DNA from: Gibbula magus
Taxonomy: Eukaryota > Mollusca > Gastropoda > Trochida > Trochidae
DNA: 64,000 bases
Assembly: GCA_936450465.1 (NCBI GenBank)
Contig: OW388293.1
Coordinates: forward strand, 46,428,040 to 46,492,039
Direction of reading: 5' to 3'
Numbering within the stretch: position 1 is the stretch's first letter; each line of letters starts with the position of its first letter. A program made the translations under genes and the position numbers. Of the stretch, positions 63,401 through 64,000 are shown in pieces. The notes below the pieces were generated by a model that was not told the DNA's origin, made no database searches, and saw only the letters and a list, made by a program, of their open reading frames with translations.

Positions 63401-64000
63401 GCGCCAGTTCATAGAACTTCCTGAGAACCCTGAACCTATTGACTTTTTCAAATTGTTTATACATAATGATGACTATGAGGATATGGCAACGGAAACCAAT
63501 AGATATTTCAAACAAGCAATGGAGGACAAAATTCTAAGACCCCGTTCAAGAATGCAACAGTGGCAAGACACTAATGCAGAAGAGATGAAGGTATTTGTAG
63601 CCATGACAATTGCCATGTCATTGGTTGTGCAGAGAAACTTTGCTGATTACTGGTCAACAAGTGATGTTACCTCAACGCCTTTCTTCGCCAAGTGCATGCC
63701 CCGAGACAGGTTTTGGCTTCTTATAACCTACCTACACTTGGCTGACAACAGGAGGATGCCGGGCCGTAACACCCCGTGCTTTTCACCAATAAATAAACTG
63801 GGACACTTGTATAACCGGATAGTTCACCGTTTTTCAAGAGTGTATAAACCGCATCAAAACATTTCAGTCGACGAGGGCATGGTGCCCTGGAAAGGTAACT
63901 TATCTTTCAAAGTTTATCTTCCCGACAAGCCTAAGAAGTATGGGATAAAGGCTTTCATGTTGTGTGACTCGCACAACGGATACGTTTGCAAGTTCAAACT
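60458..64000 (+). mobile_element. piggyBac transposon, copy 2 (runs off window)
   Basis: It begins after TTAA with cccttaacatgcgggcgacg and follows copy 1 for all 3.5 kb visible, with only scattered differences (an extra base in a poly-T near 61,028, single substitutions near 61,350 and 62,315-62,335). It has the same orientation as copy 1, 19.4 kb away. The right end is outside the window. Confidence 0.95.
62979..64000 (+). CDS. piggyBac-type transposase, copy 2 (partial at window end)
   Basis: The frame is open from the ATG to the last base (340 codons) and includes the first catalytic aspartate, D298. Two differences from copy 1 were noticed: E24 to K and N158 to K. Leader, acceptor and start context are the same as in copy 1 (TATA-like box at 62,278-62,285). 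The second and third aspartates and the cysteine-rich end lie outside the window, so intactness cannot be judged. Confidence 0.93.
   Translation, partial: MLRGRGRKALRRPRTLHTRTRSFKAVTSDDDFINEIHADEASDMESTDSDGSSGLDSDDAYDRDTVIDSEHGDTDALSDIETEIARKILAAGNSTEEDFSGFEEEFAEIPQYNHDNSQTFDEWVDGPRPRVNLPFTGQTGLRQFIELPENPEPIDFFKLFIHNDDYEDMATETNRYFKQAMEDKILRPRSRMQQWQDTNAEEMKVFVAMTIAMSLVVQRNFADYWSTSDVTSTPFFAKCMPRDRFWLLITYLHLADNRRMPGRNTPCFSPINKLGHLYNRIVHRFSRVYKPHQNISVDEGMVPWKGNLSFKVYLPDKPKKYGIKAFMLCDSHNGYVCKFK

Overview
The window is animal nuclear DNA: AT-rich, intron-bearing, and dominated by transposons and tandem repeats. Several signs point to a marine invertebrate, most likely a mollusc: the style of the dispersed repeats (tandem copies starting near runs of 'ccgtccgt', and repeats ending in the 'ggggacattgccatg' type), interstitial TTAGGG repeats, and PIF/Harbinger and piggyBac elements. 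The mollusc assignment is inference from repeat style; no diagnostic host gene is present.

Layout. 0-15.9 kb holds no gene I can support. It has an ATC microsatellite, short fold-back elements, one TA-flanked MITE (4.1-4.6 kb, with an opposite-strand relative at 34.0-34.6 kb) and a long GA/G-rich simple-repeat zone (13.4-14.3 kb). 15,900-22,666 is a complete PIF/Harbinger transposon with a CTG target duplication. It carries two convergent spliced genes: a Myb/SANT-like DNA-binding protein on + and a 341-residue DDE transposase on - whose five exons join in frame. 22.96-24.0 kb is a MITE-like element with a second MITE nested in it. 24-30 kb is sparse, with SINE-like tRNA relics and an interstitial telomere tract (27.07 kb). 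30.0-33.9 kb is a 26-bp minisatellite, part of which has been duplicated as a 1,363-bp block.

36.8-60.2 kb contains the only host-like gene signal: exons of an uncharacterised SAM-type protein on +. A first exon carries the start of a SAM domain. It is followed by four repeats of an 'A exon - intron - B exon' unit, some with fused or decayed exons, and by one C exon. The locus is broken up by a complete piggyBac transposon (41,015-47,173, intact 677-residue transposase), by reversed piggyBac end fragments around the C exon, by fold-back MITEs and by two satellite-like blocks. A second, nearly identical piggyBac copy in the same orientation starts at 60,458 and runs off the window.

How it fits together: the two transposon families look recently active, with open reading frames, clean TTAA or CTG junctions and near-identical copies. 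The SAM-type exon array looks shaped by repeated segmental duplication. All splice sites are inferred by reading consensus sites and checking frame; no transcript evidence was available.
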